NCBI RefSeq assembly: GCF_008520305.1
Contig: NZ_ML703270.1
Location: 102,291 to 166,290, forward strand
Source of the DNA: Mesorhizobium sp. SARCC-RB16n
GTDB taxonomy: Bacteria; Pseudomonadota; Alphaproteobacteria; Rhizobiales; Rhizobiaceae
Direction of reading: 5' to 3'
Length of the DNA stretch: 64,000 nt
The notes beneath the pieces were generated by a model that ran no database searches, was not told where the DNA came from, and was given only the letters and a program-made list of their open reading frames with translations. How positions within the stretch are numbered: position 1 is the first letter of the stretch; each line of letters begins with the position of its first letter. Both the position numbers and the translations under genes were made by a program. Positions 1-10,825 of the stretch are shown one piece after another.

Positions 1-61
1 CATGCATAAAATCAGAAGCTTACAGCAGGTCGGGCGAATCCTATTCGCCGCGACATGCTGT
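1..61. repeat. Double-hairpin intergenic repeat, copy 1 (left-truncated)
   Basis: The window opens inside a repeat that recurs at 50011-50113 and 52087-52189. Only the end of the first hairpin module (CATGCAT) and the whole second module are present. The second module pairs TTACAGCAGGT with ACATGCTGTA around the core GGCGAAT-CCT-ATTCGCC, with mismatches. The left part lies outside the window. It resembles the palindromic intergenic elements known from Rhizobiales genomes; the family name is not certain. Confidence 0.75.
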
Positions 62-466
62 AGGAAGCGGGAAGCACCCAGAAAAAGTCAGGAGGAAAGT
101 CGTCGGGTAAGGGTGCCTGGCCGGCGCACGCGGAATGCTGGATAAGACCCGCGTTTTGCTTCGCATGTGCCGGTAGATATCCGCAAAATGCGGCATTCTC
201 GGCAGATCCAGTCGGATACGAGCTTCGATGGAAGGCGCGGGTTCATGAAGTGAACGCCACACAACAGAAGTCGTGAAAGTGCCTGCTTATTTAGATTGAT
301 CTCAACTGCGTCAAATATAACACAGTCAACCCGCATGCAAATCAAGTACGCATAGGGCGGGAAGAGTTCCGCCACGCGTGAAACCGCTCGATGCCTGCCA
401 TGGTGGGCCTCGCTTCTGGAATCTGCCGGACCGGAGCTCACCTGCGGTAGGGGGTTGACTGCGGCA
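62..466. other. Gene-free stretch upstream of the autotransporter
   Basis: About 400 bases without a convincing gene; the short reverse-strand frames here overlap the autotransporter start and look spurious. The part around 280-345 is AT-rich compared with its surroundings and contains TATAAC at 316-321, which could be a -10 element, but no well-spaced -35 is visible. It is the likely promoter and leader of the autotransporter gene. Confidence 0.4.
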
Positions 467-3400
467 ATGAAGAACATTGGTGTGCCCGCCATCGGGCTGA
501 AGGCTATGCGCCGGTCTGCCCGGTCAAGCGTGTTCGGAATCCTTACTGGCTCAATGCTGCTTCTGACCATGGGCAGCGCCTTAGCGTTGGCGGTCGGCGA
601 TCAGGTCTACAATCCCGGCACCGGCAATCTAGAGACGATAGTCCAGATCCCGTCGCCGCCCAATGGCTGGGTGGTGACCGCGGTTTCATCGGGCGGCGGC
701 ACTACGTTCAACGCCGTCATCGTCACGCCGCCTGCCGTCGGCACGACTTACGTCTCCGGCGGAAAGACCTACAAGGTGTTGTCCTACACCAAGACGACCG
801 TGGGCACAGTCGACTATGTCACCGGCATCGTGGTTGAGAACGAGACCGATTCCGGCAACCCGCAATCCACGCTCAACGCCTATCAGCTCAATGTACCGAT
901 CGATGGCGGCGGGGCGGGAGGCTCCGGCAGCGGCGGCACGGTGACCCAGGGCAACAACGTGCGCTTCGTGGACCGCCAGACCGGTTCCAACGGTTCGGGC
1001 GGCTCCAATGCCTATGGCATCAAGATCGACTTCGGCATTCTCGGCAGCCTGACCATCGGCGTGAGCGGCTCCGACGGCCAGCCAGGCGGCAACGGGCCGA
1101 CGATCAACGACACGCTGCACGCTGCCGACAGCTACAGTTCAAGCCAAGCCGGCAAGGCCGCGGTCGAGATCGTCAGCGTCGGCGGCGATGGCGGCAAGGG
1201 TGGCGATTCCTATGGCAACCAGGACGCGCGCCAGGGTGGCGCCGCCGGCCTGGGCGGCGACATCACGCTGAACTCGGCGGCGACGATCACCACCGATGCT
1301 GTCGGCGCCGACGGCATCTTCGTGATGAGCAAGGGCGGCCAGGGCGGCGCCGGCGGCAGTGGCTACATCTTCAGCCAGGGTGGCTCCGGCGGACCACCGA
1401 CAACCGGCGGCACGGTCATCGTCAACAACAGTGGTCGGATCACCACCAACCAGGACAAGTCGACCGGCATCTTTGCCCAGTCGATCGGCGGCGGCGGCGG
1501 CGCGGGCGGAGACAGCTTCGGCATTGTCGGCCAGCCCGGCTCGGCTTCGGCCGGCGGCAATGGCGGCACCGTCACCGTGACCAATACCGGCGTCGTCGAG
1601 ACCAAGGGCGCGCGATCCTACGGCATATGGGCGCAGTCACTCGGCGGCAGCGGCGGCAATGCCGGTGATTCAGGCGGCATCGTCGCGCTGGGCAACAAGC
1701 TCGGCTCCGGCGGCGGCACCGGCAACACGGTGACCGTCAACAACAATGCCGGCGGCAACATCACCACCTATGGCGTCGGCGCCTTCGGCATCCTGGCGCA
1801 GTCGATCGGCGGCGGTGGCGGCGATGCGGGCGGCGCCGGCGGCCTCGTCGCCATCGGCGGCGACGCCGGCTCCGGCGGCGACGGCAAGGCCGTCATCGTC
1901 ACCAATGCCGCGGGCAACGTCATCAGGACCTTCGGGGGCTCGGACACCAGCGTCACCGATCTCGGTCCCACCATCCAGGATGTCGGCGCCGACGCGATCG
2001 TGGCGCAATCGATCGGCGGCGGCGGCGGCAATGGTTCGGGCAGTGGCGGCTTGGTCGCCATCGGCGGCGAAGGCAGCGCCGGCGGCATCGGCGGGACGGT
2101 CTCGGTCACCAATGACGGCACGCTCATCACGATCGGCCCCAAGGCGCGCGGCATCTTCGCCCAGTCGATCGGCGGCGGCGGCGGCAATGGCGGTGACAGC
2201 GGCGGCCTGGTCGCCATCGGCGGCAAGGGCTCCTCCACCAGCAATGGCGGCACGGTCACGGTCACCAATACGGGCACCATCACGACCGCGGGCACCGCCA
2301 TCCAGGCGGAATCGATCGGCGGCGGCGGCGGCGATGGCGGCTCCGCTGGCGGCCTGTTCTCCATCGGCGGCTCGGGCGGCGGCGGCGGCGACGGACTCAA
2401 GGTCACCGTCAATTCCTCCGGCCACCTGACCACCAGCGGCGATGATGCCGTCGGCATCCTCGCCCAGTCGCTGGGCGGCGGCGGTGGCAACGGGGGCGGT
2501 TCGTATACGGTCGGCGAAGCCGTGGCGATCGCCATCGGCGGCTCTGGCGCAAAGGGCGGCAAGGGCGGATCGGTCGAGGTCAACCACGTGGCCACGCCGG
2601 GCAATCTCAGCGGCCTCGTCGCCTCCTCCATCAGTACCGGCACGCGCACCACCGACGGTCTGGGCCAAACCGTCGTCACCGGCGCCAAGGCCTACGGCGT
2701 TTTCGCACAGTCGGTCGGCGGCGGCGGCGGCCGGGGAGGTCTTGCGGTTGCCGTCTCGAGCGGAACCTCCGGCGCCGGCGCCAGCTTCGCGATCGGCGGC
2801 AAGGGCGGCCCTGGTGGCGACGGCAAGGACGTGACTGTCAATTACCTGGGCGACATCACCACGCAAGGCGACAGCGCCTACGGCATCTTCGCGCAGAGCG
2901 TCGGCGGCGGCGGCGGCGATGGCGGCGGCGCCGTTGCGGTCAGCGGCGGTGGCGCGTTCAGTTTCGGCCTGGCCATGGGGGGCGCGGCCGGCGTCGGAGG
3001 CATAGGCGACATCGTCAACGTCAACACCGCGGGCGGCACGATCGAGACCTACGGCCAGCAGGCCTACGGCATCTTCGCGCAGTCGGTCGGCGGTGGCGGC
3101 GGCAATGGCGGCTTTGCTGGCGGCGGCACGATCGGCGCCGTTGCGCTGACTGTCACCCTTGGCGGCAAAGGGGCCGCGGGCGGCCTCGCCAAGGCCGTCA
3201 CCGTCAACAATGCCTCGACCATCATCACCCACGCGGACGGGTCGATCGGCATCAACGCGCAGAGTATTGGCGGCGGCGGCGGCAATGGCGGCTTCTCCAT
3301 CGCCGGCGCGCTCGCGGTCGGCGCGATATCGGCCGCCGTCGGCGGCGATGCCGGCGACGGCAGCAGCGGCGGCACCGTCACGGTCAACAACCAGGGCGAC

Positions 3401-6400
3401 ATCAACACCACGGGCATCAAGGCTTACGGCATCTTCGCGCAGTCGGTCGGCGGTGGCGGTGGCAACGGCGGCGGAGCGATCGCCTTCTCGCTCGCGGTTT
3501 CGCCCGATCCGGAAGAGATTCCGGCGGTCGCCGTTTCGGTCGCGGTCGGCGGCAGTGGCGGTGTAGGCAGTATCGGCGACACGGTGCATGTCACCAATGG
3601 GGGCGACATCGCCACCCATGGCACAGCGGCTCACGGCATCTGGGCGCAATCCGTCGGCGGCGGCGGTGGCACCGGCGGCTACGCCGGAGCGGGCTCCGGC
3701 TCAATGGGGCCGGGTGCCAACATATCGGTCGCCGTCGGCGGCACGGGCGGGACGGGCGGGAACGGCGGCGCCGTCATCGTCGATGCGGGCAAGGACGCGC
3801 TCGGCGCGATCGTCGCCGGCTCGACCATCACCACCTGGGGCCTTGGCGCCGATGGCGTCCGGGCGCAGTCGATCGGCGGCGGCGGCGGCGATGGCGGCTT
3901 CGCGATCGGAGTCAACCTCGGCATCAACAACAGCGACCTGCCGCTGGCGTCGATCGGCGTCACCGTTGGCGGCCAGGGCGCGCTTGGCGGCGACGGTTCG
4001 AGCGCGACGGTCAACAACTGGTCGGTCATCCGAACCTATGGCGACAATTCGGCCGGCATCTTCGCGCAGAGCGCGGGCGGTGGCGGCGGCGATGGCGGCA
4101 ACGCGATCACGGCGGTCGGAAGCTGGGCAAACGCAACCAGTTCGAGCGCGCAAAACACCAATATCTCGGTGGCGATCGGCGGCAATGGCGCGCTCGCCGG
4201 CGACGGCAAGGACGTCAACGTCAACAACCACGGCAACATCGAGACCGGCCTCGTCACCACCGACAAGGACATCGCCGGCGATACGGTGATCACCGGCAAC
4301 AGCGGCTATGGCATCTTCGCCCAGTCGGTCGGTGGTGGCGGCGGCATAGGCGGCCGCGCCAACTCCATCAACGTCCTTGTCGGCAAGGGCGAGGCGCCCG
4401 AGGATGCTCTCATCAACGTCGCCATGTCGGTCGCGGTCGGCGGCAAGGGCGGCGCGGCCGGTGATGGCGGGCATGTGACCGTCACCAATGACGGCAGCAT
4501 CACGACCAATGGTTCCCTTGCCGACGGCATCTTCGCGGAGAGCGTGGGCGGCGGCGGTGGCGCGGGCGGCAACGGCATCCTTGGCACCGACGAATTGATC
4601 CCGGTTCCGGCGGCGCTGATCGCCAACGTCCTTTTCGGCAAGACCAAGATCTACAGCGCGCTTGGCGCCGCCGTGGGCGGCGATGGCGGCGGGTCGGGCA
4701 TTGGCGGCCTTGTCGAGGTCACCAACACCGGCAACATCACCACGAAGGGCAGCAATTCCAATGGCATCTTCGCGCAGTCGGTGGGCGGTGGCGGCGGCGT
4801 TGGCGGCAAGGCCAATATCGGCGCCACCGGCACGATCGGTGTCGGCGGCAAGGGCACCAGCGGCGGTGACGGCGGCATCGTCCACGTCATTAACAACGGC
4901 AACGGCAAGATCGAGACGTTCGGAGCGGCATCCAACGGCATCTTCGCGCAGTCGATCGGCGGCGGCGGGGGGGTCGCCGGCAATGTCGATCGCGTGCTGG
5001 CGAACGGGCTGGGTCCGGTACCGGCGCTCAATCTCGGCATCGGCCTTGCTTTCGGCCAAGGCGGCGGCAATGGCGGCTCGGGCAAGGACGTCACCGTGGA
5101 GGGCGATGGCGCGATCGTCACCCATGGCTCGTCCTCGGCCGGCATCTTCGCCCAGTCGGTGGGCGGCGGCGGCGGCATCCTCGGCACGCTCGGCAACGAG
5201 CTGATCCCGGGTATCCACACCGTTACGAACTGGGCCGTCGGCAGCAATGGGGATGCTGGCGACTCCGGCATCGTGCATGTCGATTATGCCGGTACGATCG
5301 ACACCTATGGCGACGGCTCCATCGGCATCTTCGCCCAGAGCAACGGCGGCAAGAAGGATGCGACACAGAACTATCTCGGCACGGCCGGCGACGTCACCGT
5401 GGATTTGACCGGCTCGGTCGTCACTCATGCCGCCGGCACCGGCGCCATCGTCGCGCAGAGCAAGGCGGTCGACGGCAACGGCAACATCACCATCAACCTC
5501 GCCGATTCGAAAGGCCTGGTTGAGGGTGGCGCTACGGTTATGGTGCCGACCGCGACCCCCGATGTCGCCACCCCTCTTGTCGGCGTTGGTGTCTGGTTGC
5601 TCGACGGCAAGAACAACACGATCAGCAACAAGGGCACGATCACGACCGCGAGCGGCACGGCCGGCGGCTGGGCGATCCTATCTGGCGATGCCAAGGAGGC
5701 GGTCACCAATTACGGCACCGTCACCGGCTCCTTCGATCTCGGCGCCGGCGTCAACAGCTTCACCAACATGGCCGGTGCTACCTTCAACGCCGGCCTCGAC
5801 GCTAAGCTGGGCACCGGCAATCTCTTCTCCGACAGCGGCTATTTCTCGCCCGGCGGCGACGGCAATGTGATGACGACCAATCTCGTCGGCAATTGGAACC
5901 AGGCCTCGACCGGCGCCTACAAGCTCGACGTCGACCTCGATCCAGGGGCCGACCTCATCAATGTCGCCGGTACCGCGGATCTCGGTGGCGCGATAGATCT
6001 CAACATCATGGATCCGGCCGCGGCGAAACCAGGGAGCCAAACGTTCCACATCCTGCATGCCGATGGCGGTGTCTCGCACACCGGATTGGAGCTCAGTTCG
6101 ATTGCAAGCGCGGTCGCGCAATATCAGTTGCAATATCAAGGCTCTGACGATGTCTATCTCGGTGTCGACATCACATTCGCGCCCACCGGCCTGACCGGGA
6201 ACCAGATTCCGGTCGCGAACGCGGTCAACGCCATTCAGAGCGGCCCGACCTCGCCGGATTTCCAGAAGATCGCCGAGGCGTTGTTCTATATTCCGACCGT
6301 CAGCCAGCTTGGCGCGGTCTACGATTCGATCTCGGGCGAGGGGGTTGCCGTTGTCGAGCAACCGCAGTTCGGTGCCTATGAAAGCTTCTTTGCCTCGATG

Positions 6401-7408
6401 GGCCGCCAGGCCGATTTCTGGCGCACCGGCCTTGGCACCGATCCGACTGATCAGACCGTTGCGCCACAAGCCTATGACGAGCCGACAAAGGCCAAGAAGG
6501 ATCCGTTCAAGGCCATGCAGCCCGACCCGCGGCGCTGGAGCTATTGGGCCAGCGCCGGCGGCAATGGCGGTGAGATCAGCGGCGATGCGGCCTTAGGCAG
6601 TGCCGGCACCACCTACAGGGGCGGCAATCTCGCGGCGGGCATGGAGTCCGCTGGCGATCCCAACATGCTGGTGGGCTTTGCGCTGGGTGGCTCCGCGGGT
6701 TCATTTGCCGTTGACGACCGCCAGACTTCGGGCAACATCGTCGGCGCCCAGGCCGGCGCCTATGTCGCGCGCAAATGGGATCAGTTCTATATCGACGGCG
6801 CGCTCGCCTTCGGCCTCTACAACAACAACGTCCACCGCGCCGCGACCGTGCCGGGCTCAAGCACGCCGCTCGATCCGGTGGCCGGTGTCTCGACCGAGAA
6901 CTGGCGCAGCAATTTCCTCAGCGCCGGCTTCGGCACCAACATCGAAGCCGGCTGGCGTCAGCAGATGGGCGATGGCGCAATCACGCCTTTCGCCGGGTTG
7001 CAGTTCGCCGTCCTGTCGATGGATGCTTTCGACGAGACTTCGCCCGACGGTGGCGCACTGGGCCTGAGCTTCGATCACCGCGTCATCACCTCGCTGCCTA
7101 CCTCGCTCGGCCTGCAACTCGACACCACGATCGGGGTCGGCAATGGCCAGTCGCTGCAGGTCTGGGGCCGTGCGGCCTGGGTCCATGAGTTCGAGCCGGA
7201 CCGCTCGGTGAAGCCAAGCTTCCAGGCGGCGCCCGGCACCTCCTTCGTCATCCAGGGCGCCTCGGCAGCCGAGGACGCGGTCGCCGTGAATGCCGGCTTG
7301 AAGATGAACTGGAGCTCAAGCACCTCGATGTTCGCCGCCTTCGACGGCAAATTCGGCGACGGCGTGCAGGCCTATGGCGGCAATGTCGGGTTCAGGGTGA
7401 ACTGGTAG
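467..7408 (+). CDS. Giant glycine-rich repeat autotransporter, outer-membrane beta-barrel protein
   Basis: A 2313-residue type V secretion protein. Residues 1-42 form an extended signal peptide with a positive MRRSAR stretch, a leucine-rich core and an ALA cleavage site. From about residue 280 to 1670 the passenger has roughly 22 copies of a motif of the form GIFAQSxGGGGGxGG, spaced about 60-90 residues apart and separated by T/V/N-rich strands, as expected of a beta-helix. Residues 1670-2015 hold degenerate pertactin-like repeats. From about 2020 to the end lies the autotransporter beta-barrel, closing with an aromatic residue (GFRVNW). The ATG at 467 is chosen because an AGGGGG box lies 12 bases upstream; a TTG at 455 is the alternative. 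Such proteins are exposed or released at the cell surface and often act in adhesion; the ligand is unknown. It is a single-gene unit. Confidence in the family is high. Confidence 0.93.
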   Translation: MKNIGVPAIGLKAMRRSARSSVFGILTGSMLLLTMGSALALAVGDQVYNPGTGNLETIVQIPSPPNGWVVTAVSSGGGTTFNAVIVTPPAVGTTYVSGGKTYKVLSYTKTTVGTVDYVTGIVVENETDSGNPQSTLNAYQLNVPIDGGGAGGSGSGGTVTQGNNVRFVDRQTGSNGSGGSNAYGIKIDFGILGSLTIGVSGSDGQPGGNGPTINDTLHAADSYSSSQAGKAAVEIVSVGGDGGKGGDSYGNQDARQGGAAGLGGDITLNSAATITTDAVGADGIFVMSKGGQGGAGGSGYIFSQGGSGGPPTTGGTVIVNNSGRITTNQDKSTGIFAQSIGGGGGAGGDSFGIVGQPGSASAGGNGGTVTVTNTGVVETKGARSYGIWAQSLGGSGGNAGDSGGIVALGNKLGSGGGTGNTVTVNNNAGGNITTYGVGAFGILAQSIGGGGGDAGGAGGLVAIGGDAGSGGDGKAVIVTNAAGNVIRTFGGSDTSVTDLGPTIQDVGADAIVAQSIGGGGGNGSGSGGLVAIGGEGSAGGIGGTVSVTNDGTLITIGPKARGIFAQSIGGGGGNGGDSGGLVAIGGKGSSTSNGGTVTVTNTGTITTAGTAIQAESIGGGGGDGGSAGGLFSIGGSGGGGGDGLKVTVNSSGHLTTSGDDAVGILAQSLGGGGGNGGGSYTVGEAVAIAIGGSGAKGGKGGSVEVNHVATPGNLSGLVASSISTGTRTTDGLGQTVVTGAKAYGVFAQSVGGGGGRGGLAVAVSSGTSGAGASFAIGGKGGPGGDGKDVTVNYLGDITTQGDSAYGIFAQSVGGGGGDGGGAVAVSGGGAFSFGLAMGGAAGVGGIGDIVNVNTAGGTIETYGQQAYGIFAQSVGGGGGNGGFAGGGTIGAVALTVTLGGKGAAGGLAKAVTVNNASTIITHADGSIGINAQSIGGGGGNGGFSIAGALAVGAISAAVGGDAGDGSSGGTVTVNNQGDINTTGIKAYGIFAQSVGGGGGNGGGAIAFSLAVSPDPEEIPAVAVSVAVGGSGGVGSIGDTVHVTNGGDIATHGTAAHGIWAQSVGGGGGTGGYAGAGSGSMGPGANISVAVGGTGGTGGNGGAVIVDAGKDALGAIVAGSTITTWGLGADGVRAQSIGGGGGDGGFAIGVNLGINNSDLPLASIGVTVGGQGALGGDGSSATVNNWSVIRTYGDNSAGIFAQSAGGGGGDGGNAITAVGSWANATSSSAQNTNISVAIGGNGALAGDGKDVNVNNHGNIETGLVTTDKDIAGDTVITGNSGYGIFAQSVGGGGGIGGRANSINVLVGKGEAPEDALINVAMSVAVGGKGGAAGDGGHVTVTNDGSITTNGSLADGIFAESVGGGGGAGGNGILGTDELIPVPAALIANVLFGKTKIYSALGAAVGGDGGGSGIGGLVEVTNTGNITTKGSNSNGIFAQSVGGGGGVGGKANIGATGTIGVGGKGTSGGDGGIVHVINNGNGKIETFGAASNGIFAQSIGGGGGVAGNVDRVLANGLGPVPALNLGIGLAFGQGGGNGGSGKDVTVEGDGAIVTHGSSSAGIFAQSVGGGGGILGTLGNELIPGIHTVTNWAVGSNGDAGDSGIVHVDYAGTIDTYGDGSIGIFAQSNGGKKDATQNYLGTAGDVTVDLTGSVVTHAAGTGAIVAQSKAVDGNGNITINLADSKGLVEGGATVMVPTATPDVATPLVGVGVWLLDGKNNTISNKGTITTASGTAGGWAILSGDAKEAVTNYGTVTGSFDLGAGVNSFTNMAGATFNAGLDAKLGTGNLFSDSGYFSPGGDGNVMTTNLVGNWNQASTGAYKLDVDLDPGADLINVAGTADLGGAIDLNIMDPAAAKPGSQTFHILHADGGVSHTGLELSSIASAVAQYQLQYQGSDDVYLGVDITFAPTGLTGNQIPVANAVNAIQSGPTSPDFQKIAEALFYIPTVSQLGAVYDSISGEGVAVVEQPQFGAYESFFASMGRQADFWRTGLGTDPTDQTVAPQAYDEPTKAKKDPFKAMQPDPRRWSYWASAGGNGGEISGDAALGSAGTTYRGGNLAAGMESAGDPNMLVGFALGGSAGSFAVDDRQTSGNIVGAQAGAYVARKWDQFYIDGALAFGLYNNNVHRAATVPGSSTPLDPVAGVSTENWRSNFLSAGFGTNIEAGWRQQMGDGAITPFAGLQFAVLSMDAFDETSPDGGALGLSFDHRVITSLPTSLGLQLDTTIGVGNGQSLQVWGRAAWVHEFEPDRSVKPSFQAAPGTSFVIQGASAAEDAVAVNAGLKMNWSSSTSMFAAFDGKFGDGVQAYGGNVGFRVNW

Positions 7409-7531
7409 CTCGCACCGACCGGATCGGCTCCGATCGAATTTGGCGGTTCCGCTAAATCCGAAGGCGTCTGGCGCGTGCCTGTCAGGAAAGACGGGTTTTC
7501 CCGTCTCGAACATCCGGCACCGCCGAAGATC

Positions 7532-8323
7532 CTACTCCGCCGCGGCCCGTGCGCCGGCTTTCGCGGCGGCGTGCAAACGCACGGCATCGCCGAAGGCGCG
7601 AAAAATCTTGGCGGAATTGCTGTCCGACTTGACCCAGTATTCGGGATGCCACTGGACGCCGACGGCAAAGGCGCGAGCGCCCTTGACCGAAACCGCTTCG
7701 ACCGTGCCGTCAGTGGCGACAGCCTCGATCTCGAGCTTCGACCCCAGCCGGTCGATCGCCTGGCGGTGCAAGGAATTGACCTTGATGTCGCCCGCGCCGA
7801 ACACGCCGGCGAGGCAACTGCCTGGCTTGATCGAAATGGTCTGGTGAATGGCGAAGCGCTCATCCTGTTTGTCGCTCACCGCCGCACGGTGGTCCAGCGA
7901 CCCCTCGCGCTCCTGGATCTCGGTGCCCAGTGTACCGCCAAGCGCCACGTTCAGCTCCTGGATGCCGCGGCAGATGGCAAGCAGCGGCACGCCGCGCTCG
8001 ATCGCCTTGCGGATAAGCGGCAGCGTCGTGGAGTCGCGCGCGGTGTCATAAGGGCCATTGGCTTCGCTCGCATCGCCGCCATAGAGCGAGGGATCGACGT
8101 TGGATTTCGAGCCGGTGAGCATGACGCCGTCGACCGACGACAGGAGTTCGTCGAAGTCCAGCCGGTCGCCGAACGAAGGCACGAGCAGGGGGAAAACGCC
8201 GGCACCTACGATTGCTGCTTCCAGATATTGTTGGGGGGCGGCATGCCAGGTGTAATTGTCGAATTGACGGACGTCGGTCGATATGGCGACGAGCGGCTGC
8301 TGCATTTTGGGTCTGTTTTCCAT
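7532..8323 (-). CDS. Class I glutamine amidotransferase-like hydrolase (peptidase C26, PuuD-like)
   Basis: A 263-residue cytosolic hydrolase of the gamma-glutamyl-gamma-aminobutyrate hydrolase family. The nucleophile is Cys118 in AICRGIQELN, and the His-Glu pair is His226/Glu228 in GVQWHPE; MLTGSKSNVDP is the oxyanion-side motif of the family. Length matches PuuD. Family members cleave gamma-glutamyl amides, for example in putrescine breakdown, but no other puu genes adjoin it here, so the substrate is open. It is convergent with the autotransporter and divergent from the TRAP binding protein. A methionine at residue 7 is an alternative start. Confidence 0.85.
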   Translation of the reverse strand: MENRPKMQQPLVAISTDVRQFDNYTWHAAPQQYLEAAIVGAGVFPLLVPSFGDRLDFDELLSSVDGVMLTGSKSNVDPSLYGGDASEANGPYDTARDSTTLPLIRKAIERGVPLLAICRGIQELNVALGGTLGTEIQEREGSLDHRAAVSDKQDERFAIHQTISIKPGSCLAGVFGAGDIKVNSLHRQAIDRLGSKLEIEAVATDGTVEAVSVKGARAFAVGVQWHPEYWVKSDSNSAKIFRAFGDAVRLHAAAKAGARAAAE

Positions 8324-8426
8324 CTGGCAAGGGATGTCCTGCCTCTAAAATAAGCGATCCCCGGGCATTTTTCCAGCCAAGTTTCAGCGTGTCGCATGGG
8401 CCACGAAATCCCACGTTAGACTATAG

Positions 8427-9677
<1,251 letters not shown>

Positions 9678-9700
9678 GCGATCGGACTTTGCTTGTTCGA

Positions 9701-9730
9701 AAGCCCCGGGGCCCTCCGTCCCGGGGCTTT
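9701..9730. terminator. Bidirectional rho-independent terminator
   Basis: AAGCCCCGGG (9701-9710) and CCCGGGGCTTTT pair around a nine-base loop. A T run follows on the + strand and an A/T run precedes it, so it can end both the TRAP receptor gene and the convergent dehydrogenase operon. Confidence 0.85.
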
Positions 9731-9778
9731 TCTCTGCTCAATGACGACGGCAATTGCCAACGCCCGAAGCTCGAAGCC

Positions 9779-10807
9779 TCAGCCCAAACCTGGCACCACC
9801 AGCACCTTGACCTCGCCCGGCGCCGGCGGATTGGCGATCAAGCCAGACGCCTCTTCAAGCGACACCTGCCTGGAGATCAGCCGGTCGATCTCGATCGCGC
9901 CTGACGCGATAAGCTCGGCGGCGCGGCGGTGAGTGTAGGGATTGAGAAACGAGCCCAGCACCTTCAGTTCCCGGAACAGCAGGTCGAAGGGCTCGAATTC
10001 AGCTTTCGTGCCTTGCGGCGTCACGCCGACGATGACGACGGTGCCGCCGGCCCTTGCCAGCCGCACCGACTGCTCGACGGTGTCGCGCACACCAGCGCAT
10101 TCGAACACCACGTCGACGCCTCCGGGCGACAGACCCGCCGGCCCGGCGATCACATCGATCACATCGGCGGCGGAGGGATCGACCGTCACTGTCGCGCCGA
10201 GTTCCCTGGCAAGCGCGCGCCGCGACGCTTGCCTTGTCGACAGGATGATGGTGGTGGCCCCGGCAAGCCGCGCCAGTTGAACGGTGAGCAGGCCGATGAC
10301 GCCGCCGCCGAGCACGACAACCGAACCGCCCGGCTTGATCTCGGCAAGGTCGACACCATGCAGGCAGCAGCCAAGCGGCTCGCAGAACGCGCCATGCGTC
10401 GGTGGCAAGTCGGCGGGCAGGATGAAAGCCTGCTTCTGCGGCAACGCGACATACTCGGCAAAACCGCCGTCGCGATGGATGCCGATGGCATTGAGATTGC
10501 GGCACAGATTGACGCGGCCGGCATGGCAGTGGGCGCAGCGTCCGCAGGCGATGTTGGGATCGCCCGTGACCCGGTCGCCGACCACAAAGCCGGAGACGGC
10601 GGTGCCGATTGCCTCGACGATGCCGGAGAATTCGTGCCCGGGCGTTACCGGCGGCCTGCAAGGGAACTCGCCATGGAAAAGATGCCGGTCGGTGCCGCAG
10701 ACGCCACAGGCCTCGATCCGTACCAGGAGGTCGTCCGGACCGGGGGCCGGCTTGGCGACCTCGCGTATGGCGATGCTGCCCACTGCTTCCAGCCGCACGG
10801 CTTTCAT
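9779..10807 (-). CDS. Zinc-dependent medium-chain alcohol dehydrogenase
   Basis: A 342-residue MDR-family oxidoreductase. Catalytic zinc ligands are visible as Cys37, His58 and Glu59 (GVCGTD and PGHEF). The structural zinc site is Cys88, Cys91, Cys94 and Cys102. A Rossmann fold with VLGGGVIG lies near residues 165-172. It resembles threonine, sorbitol or arabinitol dehydrogenases, acting on a polyol or secondary alcohol with NAD(P). It begins 18 bases after the dctM-like gene, so it is probably the last gene of the Q-M-dehydrogenase operon. Coupling to a TRAP transporter suggests it oxidises the imported compound; that is inference. Confidence 0.88.
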   Translation of the reverse strand: MKAVRLEAVGSIAIREVAKPAPGPDDLLVRIEACGVCGTDRHLFHGEFPCRPPVTPGHEFSGIVEAIGTAVSGFVVGDRVTGDPNIACGRCAHCHAGRVNLCRNLNAIGIHRDGGFAEYVALPQKQAFILPADLPPTHGAFCEPLGCCLHGVDLAEIKPGGSVVVLGGGVIGLLTVQLARLAGATTIILSTRQASRRALARELGATVTVDPSAADVIDVIAGPAGLSPGGVDVVFECAGVRDTVEQSVRLARAGGTVVIVGVTPQGTKAEFEPFDLLFRELKVLGSFLNPYTHRRAAELIASGAIEIDRLISRQVSLEEASGLIANPPAPGEVKVLVVPGLG

Positions 10808-10825
10808 GGCGTCTTCCCTCCGACC

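Noticed and set aside
1300-5480. Regularly spaced direct repeats resembling a CRISPR array
   Set aside because: They are in-frame codons of the glycine-rich passenger domain, with spacing that varies and no leader or cas genes.
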